This document shows, piece after piece, positions 23,403 to 25,745 of a DNA stretch of 25,745 nt. The translations under genes and the position numbers were made by a program. The notes under the pieces were generated by a model. It saw only the letters and a program-made list of their open reading frames with translations, ran no database searches and was not told where the DNA came from. Within the stretch, counting starts at the first letter, position 1; each line of letters begins with the position of its first letter. Source of the stretch: Anaerolineae bacterium (GTDB lineage Bacteria; Chloroflexota; Anaerolineae; J102); the NCBI GenBank assembly GCA_026992375.1, contig JALXAF010000101.1:1-25745 (forward strand), read 5' to 3'.

Positions 23403-24077
23403 TTATGGCACAGTGCTGAAGCCGCAGGTGCGGCGCTCGCGCACGTCCAGCACCTCGATGTCGGCCTCGGCCAGGGCTTTGCGCACCGCGGCCGCGTCAG
23501 CGCCCTCCTCCTTGACCAGCACCTTCTTGTGCTTGCCGTCCGGGTCGTTTTCGGTGGCGATGGCGATGATGCCGCCGCCATTCTCGTTGATGATGTGCGC
23601 CAGATGCGAAAGGATGCCCTTGTGGCGCTCCACCCGCAGCACGAAGCGCAGGCCCGGCACATCGCCGCCGCTGAGCATATCCACGAACGCGCGGAAGAAA
23701 TCGGTCTCGGTGATGATGCCCACCAACTCGCCGTCCTTCACCACAGGCAACGCGCCGATCTTCTTGTCGATGAGCACGCGAGCGGCCTCCTCCAGCGGGC
23801 AGTCGGGCGCAGTCACCAACACGGGCGATGTCATCATCTCCGCCGCGGTCAGCTTGTCCAACAGGGTGTTGATCTCCCATTTGCTCAACGTGGTCGCGGG
23901 CGAAGGCATATTCTCCCGCACATCCCGGTCGGAGACGATGCCCACCAGCTTGCCGCTTTTATCCAGCACCGGCACGCGGCGGATTTTCTTGTCGTGCATC
24001 AGACGGGCGATATCGGGCAAAGTCGCATCAACGGTCACGGTGACCGGATTGGTTGTCATGGCGTCTTGTACGAACAT
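23403..24077 (-). CDS. CBS-domain pair with C-terminal ACT-like domain
   Basis: 224 residues from ATG 24075-24077, with GGGAGG at 24083-24088. Two CBS motifs: residues about 2-55 (AMTTNPVTVTVDATLPDIAR, IRRVPVLDKSGKLVGIVSDR) and about 78-132 (MMTSPVLVTAPDCPLEEAAR, IGALPVVKDGELVGIITETD). Residues about 140-215 form an ACT-like domain (RFVLRVERHKGILSHLAHII). CBS pairs bind adenine nucleotides and ACT domains bind amino acids, so this protein may sense energy state or amino acids and adjust the transporter; that is inference. AcuB-like proteins share this layout. It lies between livM and the binding-protein gene on the same strand. Confidence 0.9.
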   Translation of the reverse strand: MFVQDAMTTNPVTVTVDATLPDIARLMHDKKIRRVPVLDKSGKLVGIVSDRDVRENMPSPATTLSKWEINTLLDKLTAAEMMTSPVLVTAPDCPLEEAARVLIDKKIGALPVVKDGELVGIITETDFFRAFVDMLSGGDVPGLRFVLRVERHKGILSHLAHIINENGGGIIAIATENDPDGKHKKVLVKEEGADAAAVRKALAEADIEVLDVRERRTCGFSTVP

Positions 24078-24220
24078 AAAAACCTCCCTGAATGGTGGAA
24101 TGGTGTTGTGTGGGGATTGCAAACAGTGAATTTGGAACCGCCAACGGCCAATCAGTAGACGTTATCGGAAATAAGAAAAGTTGTTTCTCACGTCTGACAT
24201 CATACTGCTGCCGATAAAGC

Positions 24221-24295
24221 TCAATGATTAATGAACAACGATTAAAGGTTAAATCAGCGAGGTTTTCACTTTAATCATTACTCATTGATCATTGA
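24221..24295. repeat. 27-base imperfect inverted repeat between livM and the CBS-ACT gene
   Basis: The arm 24221-24247 (TCAATGATTAATGAACAACG and seven more bases) matches the reverse complement of 24269-24295 with four mismatches over 27 bases; the loop is 21 bases. No T-tract follows, so it is more likely a palindromic intergenic repeat than a terminator, though it could affect mRNA ends within the cluster. Confidence 0.7.
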
Positions 24296-24357
24296 TTCGG
24301 GCATGATTGGGCGAAAGGTTGATAGCTCACCTCGCCGCAGGTTATTTCCAATAATGT

Positions 24358-25407
24358 CTAGTAACTAAACGGCCATAACCGGAAATAATCTCGCACATTC
24401 TTCCACATCTTGGCGATGCCTTCCGGCTCCAGGATGAGGAAAAGGATGATGACCAGGCCAAAGACCATCTGCTGGATAAAGGGAATCAGCACATCCATGG
24501 CCGGGATCACGCCCGTGAGCGAGCGTCCGATGTTGTTGAGGATGGCGGGCAACAGCACCATGAAGATGGCTCCGTAGATGGAGCCCGAGACCGAGCCCAG
24601 GCCGCCGATGATGACCACCGCCAGATAGAAGATGGACACCTCGATGGTGAAGCGCTCCCAGGTGACGATCTGCCGCCAGTGAGCGATGAGCGCGCCGGCC
24701 ATGCCCACGAAAAAGGAGGACGTGGCGAAGGCCATCACCTTGTATTTGAACAGATCGATGCCCATCACCTCGGCCGCGATGTCTTGATCCCGAATAGCGA
24801 TGAACGCCCGACCGATGCGGGTGCGGAAGATGTTGACCGTGACCATGGTGGTCAGAGCGGCCAGGCCCATGATGATCCAATAGAACTGGAACTCGCTGAA
24901 GTAGTGATTGGAGCCGCCGAACCAGAGATAATTCTTGGTGTTCAGCGCATCCACGCCGCCCGTCACCGCATCCCAATGGGTGATGACCCAAATGATGACC
25001 TCCTGCGCGGCCAGGGTGGCGATGGCCAGATAAAGCCCCTTCAGACGCAGCGAGGGGATGCCGAAGATGGCTCCGATGATGGCGGTGGCAATCGCACCCG
25101 CGGGGATAGTCAGCCACATGGGTGCGCCCCAATGGATGGACATGAGCGCCGCGGTGTAAGCGCCCACCGCCATGAATGCGCCCTGCCCCAACGAAATCTG
25201 CCCGGTGAAACCGGTGAGAATATTCAAACCAATAGCGCCGATGGCGACCACGCCGATGGTGTTCGCCAGGGTGAGCAGATAGTTGTCTGCAAAGAAAGGA
25301 AAAATCAGGACGAACAAAATCACCAACGCCAACCGAAGCTTCTCGATGGGCGTGTGGCGCAGGGCCATATCCTTTTGATACGTCGAATGAAATATGCCGC
25401 TTTCCAT
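24358..25407 (-). CDS. livM: Branched-chain amino acid ABC transporter permease LivM
   Basis: 349 residues from ATG 25405-25407; a second in-frame Met 14 residues later is possible. About nine hydrophobic segments. LivM hallmarks: LNILTGFTGQISLGQGAFMA, IPSLRLKGLYLAIATLA, the EAA-like cytoplasmic loop with GRAFIAIRDQDIAAEVMGID, and VVIIGGLGSVSGSIYGAIF. It forms half of the membrane channel with LivH. It follows livH by about 40 bases, consistent with one operon. Confidence 0.95.
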   Translation of the reverse strand: MESGIFHSTYQKDMALRHTPIEKLRLALVILFVLIFPFFADNYLLTLANTIGVVAIGAIGLNILTGFTGQISLGQGAFMAVGAYTAALMSIHWGAPMWLTIPAGAIATAIIGAIFGIPSLRLKGLYLAIATLAAQEVIIWVITHWDAVTGGVDALNTKNYLWFGGSNHYFSEFQFYWIIMGLAALTTMVTVNIFRTRIGRAFIAIRDQDIAAEVMGIDLFKYKVMAFATSSFFVGMAGALIAHWRQIVTWERFTIEVSIFYLAVVIIGGLGSVSGSIYGAIFMVLLPAILNNIGRSLTGVIPAMDVLIPFIQQMVFGLVIILFLILEPEGIAKMWKNVRDYFRLWPFSY

Positions 25408-25449
25408 ACGCTACACCTGTGAGAGAGGAGGTGCGTCGCACCTTTCGGG

Positions 25450-25745
25450 CTAAACGCGTTCGATGATTTCCTGACCGAAGAGGCCGTAGGGGCGAATCAT
25501 GAGGATGAGGAGCAGAACCACGTAAGAGATCACCTGGGCCAGACTGCCGTCGCCCACGTAACCGCCCGCGTAGGCCTCCAGCAGACCGATGATGACCGCG
25601 CCGATGAGCGCGCCCGGAATGCTATCCAGGCCGCCCAGGATGACCACAGGGAATACGTGCAGGCCCACGCCCGAGAGATTGGGGCTGACCTCCAACACGT
25701 TGGCCACGATAATGCCCGCCACCGCCGCGGTCATGGCTGCGATGG
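25450..25745 (-). CDS. livH: Branched-chain amino acid ABC transporter permease LivH, 5' part beyond right edge
   Basis: The reverse strand is open from the right edge to TAG at 25450-25452: 97 sense codons, the C-terminal third of the protein. An internal Met is not the true start, because the frame continues upstream (AIAAMTAAVAG). LivH-type features: PNLSGVGLHVFPVVILGGLD followed by SIPGALIGAVIIGLLEA, and the C-terminal ISYVVLLLILMIRPYGLFG. Integral membrane permease pairing with LivM. Partial by truncation at the window edge. Confidence 0.92.
   Translation of the reverse strand, partial: IAAMTAAVAGIIVANVLEVSPNLSGVGLHVFPVVILGGLDSIPGALIGAVIIGLLEAYAGGYVGDGSLAQVISYVVLLLILMIRPYGLFGQEIIERV

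Noticed and set aside
22645..24129. Forward ORF of 494 codons over the binding-protein and CBS-ACT genes
   Set aside because: It spans two well-supported reverse genes and their spacer; it is a shadow.

Overview
The window reads as chromosomal DNA of a free-living, GC-rich bacterium. Gene content (large secreted subtilase, ResB-like protein, membrane-anchored PpiC foldase, NDP-forming acyl-CoA synthetase, liv transporter with a CBS-ACT protein, N-terminally extended S18) and the kinds of intergenic repeats fit Chloroflexota (Anaerolineae/Caldilineae-like). That placement is inference from gene and repeat style; no rRNA is present to confirm it.

Layout. 1-3478 (-): the N-terminal 1159 codons of a secreted S8 protease that runs off the left edge. 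4191-7687 (+): a DUF3467 protein, a short-chain dehydrogenase and a fused ADP/NDP-forming acyl-CoA synthetase. 7688-8454: a repeat- and hairpin-rich spacer. 8455-10572 (+): tRNA-Thr(CGT) with promoter and terminator, a ResB-like membrane protein and uridine kinase. 10658-11953: an AT-richer accessory patch with an orphan protein, a 30-codon ORF and a structured segment resembling the 5' part of a group II intron without its reverse transcriptase. 11954-12949 (+): a CPBP (CAAX-type) membrane protease. 13275-16215 (-): rpsF-ssb-rpsR followed by a two-domain PpiC foldase, with a promoter, a leader with two hairpins and two terminators. 16438-18723 (+): tRNA-Pro(CGG) with promoter and terminator, an Mn/Zn-type ABC ATPase without partners, and a ThiI-like protein with an altered PP-loop. 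18724-21139: a repeat-laden accessory region with two NUDIX hydrolases and a META-domain lipoprotein. 21175-25745 (-): a branched-chain amino acid (liv) ABC transporter cluster, livH(partial)-livM-CBS/ACT-substrate binding protein-livF.

How the parts fit. The S6-SSB-S18 operon is a conserved translation/replication unit. The liv cluster probably imports amino acids or related small molecules, and the acyl-CoA synthetase would let their acids be converted to CoA esters or yield ATP from acyl-CoA; with the secreted protease this fits a peptide- and amino acid-using lifestyle (inference).

I found no CRISPR array, no intact transposase and no defence island, and no convincing undescribed multi-gene system. 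The features most worth a second look are the ThiI-like protein with a non-canonical PP-loop, the structured RNA-like remnant at about 11.5-11.9 kb, the orphan protein before it, and the dense, nested intergenic repeats.
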